Assembly (NCBI GenBank): GCA_043820045.1
Contig: JBDREF010000352.1
Coordinates: 1 to 7,403 of the forward strand
Source: JBDREF01 sp043820045
GTDB taxonomy: Bacteria; Planctomycetota; Phycisphaerae; Sedimentisphaerales; Anaerobacaceae
DNA length: 7,403 nt
Reading direction: 5' to 3'
In this document: positions 6,213-7,403 of the stretch, one piece after another
Layout: every line of letters starts with the position of its first letter
How positions within the stretch are numbered: the first letter of the stretch is position 1
Notes under the pieces: generated by a model
The model's database searches: none
Told to the model about the DNA's origin: nothing
The model's input: the letters and a program-made list of their open reading frames with translations, nothing else
Position numbers and translations under genes: made by a program

Positions 6213-7403
6213 CTACCACGGCAACTGCCCAGGTTTCGTTCCTTTCGCCACGAAATAGATGGGCCGTTTTGTCAGCGGCACACTATCTGATTTCAATTCA
6301 TTGCCCTGGAAGTCCACCGCCCGCCATGGTTTTTCGGTCAGGGATATCCTCCTTGTCGCTGCATCTTCTTGTGTCCAGGCGACGATTACCGTCCTTCCGC
6401 CGGTTTCAAATCCGTAGGCTCTTATCGTCTCGGGGCCATCGATGCGGCCAAGGGATTTCACCGGCGGCGAAAGCAAATTTGCCATTGCCGACTGAGCTGT
6501 TAGCATCTTCCGAGGCGCTCCCGCCCACTCAAAGAAAATGCCGGAAAGGCTTTCATTGTTGAGGCTCCCGGGAGTGCCGGAATGATAGATGATCCTCTCG
6601 GCGCCATAAGCCAACAACAGCGTGTTGAACTTGACCTGCCATTCGGATGCTTCTATTTCAGAATCAACGGATTTAAGCCAGGTGCTGTCGTAGGGCTCGG
6701 AAGGCATGTCATCGTCTGCGTAGTATGCACCTTCCGTAAACCAGATGGGTTTATCCGCTCCGGCAAGCTTCATTTTCTCACGCAACTGACGCAGTGGCTG
6801 CTCGTACGCATCAGAGGCCGTCAGGCCCGGGTAAATGTGCAGGTTCAAAGCGTCCACCCAGCGCAAGCCGTCCGCCTCTATGAACTCTCGCGTATAGGTG
6901 GCAGGACCGCCGGCGATACCTCCAATCACCCGAGCGCCGGGCTCAACTTCTTTGATTGCCTCATAGGCGACCCGCAGCAGCCGCACGTAGTCCTTAACCT
7001 CGTAACCTTTTTCCCGGGGCAGTGCGTAAGATGTATAGATAGGTTCGTTCAGAATCTCCCATACGCCCAGTAGCTTTCGATAGTGCGTGACCGTCTTGCG
7101 CACATAGTTCGCAAATTTATCCGTGTCCTGTGGCATATAGGCGACGCGCTCCCTGCTCGCGGGGTATTGCTCGGTTGCTCCTGCCTCGGGACCGGCGCTG
7201 GATGCCCAGTTGCTGGAAGGAAAAGGCAGCAGGGGCAGGACCTTGAGACCCCGTTCCAAAACGCGGTCGATTTGCTGGTCACACTGTTCAAAGTCGAACT
7301 TGCCCTCCTCCGGCTCGACATCGTGCCATTTGAGCGACCAGTCACGGAACCAACAGAGGCCGATCTGCCTGCTCAAATCCAACAAGTGCGGCCAGGGGTA
7401 CGC
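6213..7403 (-). CDS. Clan GH-A-like glycoside hydrolase (GH39/GH5-like), N-terminus outside window
   Basis: 396 residues are visible and the frame stays open to the right edge, so the TTG at 7385 is not a start. Residues beginning AYPWPHLLDLSRQIGLCWFRDWSLKW, then DVEPEEGKFDFE, match the first strand and 'W..VEP..G.fdf' helix lead-in of (beta/alpha)8 clan GH-A enzymes. GVWEILNEP holds the likely acid/base Glu120 (codon 7044-7046). KPIWFTEG holds the likely nucleophile Glu224 (codon 6732-6734), so a retaining mechanism is expected. LNLHIYPG and IIYHSGTPG are further barrel strands. From ~residue 315 (TIRAYGFETGGRTVIVAW onward) a small beta-sandwich follows, as in GH39/GH5-type proteins. The missing 5' part could hold only a signal peptide and first strands or an extra domain. 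The exact GH family cannot be fixed by eye; an uronidase- or xylosidase-type activity is conceivable. Upstream and co-oriented with the acetyltransferase gene. Confidence 0.85.
   Translation of the reverse strand, partial: AYPWPHLLDLSRQIGLCWFRDWSLKWHDVEPEEGKFDFEQCDQQIDRVLERGLKVLPLLPFPSSNWASSAGPEAGATEQYPASRERVAYMPQDTDKFANYVRKTVTHYRKLLGVWEILNEPIYTSYALPREKGYEVKDYVRLLRVAYEAIKEVEPGARVIGGIAGGPATYTREFIEADGLRWVDALNLHIYPGLTASDAYEQPLRQLREKMKLAGADKPIWFTEGAYYADDDMPSEPYDSTWLKSVDSEIEASEWQVKFNTLLLAYGAERIIYHSGTPGSLNNESLSGIFFEWAGAPRKMLTAQSAMANLLSPPVKSLGRIDGPETIRAYGFETGGRTVIVAWTQEDAATRRISLTEKPWRAVDFQGNELKSDSVPLTKRPIYFVAKGTKPGQLPW

Noticed and set aside
1..7403. CRISPR array, tRNA/rRNA genes, insertion sequence ends or phage genes
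   Set aside because: No regularly spaced direct repeats, no RNA-gene-like sequence, no transposase or integrase frame and no flanking terminal repeats were seen.

Overview
The window is a fragment of a polysaccharide-degradation locus. It fits a free-living, sulfatase-rich bacterium of the Planctomycetota/PVC type (a Phycisphaerae-like planctomycete is my best guess). This rests on gene content and style only: two formylglycine-type sulfatase genes (one cut by the window edge), a Tat-lipoprotein sulfatase leader, pectate-lyase-like beta-helix proteins and a heparan-alpha-glucosaminide N-acetyltransferase-like membrane protein. No rRNA or other phylogenetic marker is present. TAA, TAG and TGA all serve as stops, so the code is standard. 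I see no RNA genes, mobile elements, CRISPR array or regulator gene.

Layout, left to right. (1) 2-403 (+) is the C-terminal end of a sulfatase that begins outside the window. (2) 400-1800 (-) is a complete Tat-exported lipoprotein sulfatase. It converges on gene 1, and their stop codons overlap by four bases. (3) 1801-2050 is a divergent intergenic region with an AT-rich 16-bp perfect palindrome next to a TTGACA box. (4) 2051-3412 and 3478-4941 (+) are two consecutive secreted right-handed beta-helix proteins, probably one operon. (5) 4943-6055 (-) is a polytopic membrane acetyltransferase of the NagX/HGSNAT type. It converges on the second beta-helix gene with a one-base gap. (6) 6056-6212 is an intergenic stretch whose 15-bp motif matches one in region 3 at 14 of 15 positions. 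(7) 6213-7403 (-) is a clan GH-A-like glycoside hydrolase whose N-terminus runs off the right edge.

Together the genes suggest extracytoplasmic breakdown of a sulfated, probably amino-sugar-containing glycan. The beta-helix proteins would cleave or bind the chain, the sulfatases would remove sulfate esters or N-sulfate, the GH-A enzyme would cleave glycosidic bonds, and the membrane acetyltransferase could N-acetylate exposed glucosamine ends, as in lysosomal heparan sulfate catabolism. The family assignments are well supported; the substrate and the pathway are inference. The most useful second looks are the shared upstream motif, the palindrome, the altered active-site motifs of the complete sulfatase, and the cysteine/asparagine rung pattern of the beta-helix proteins.
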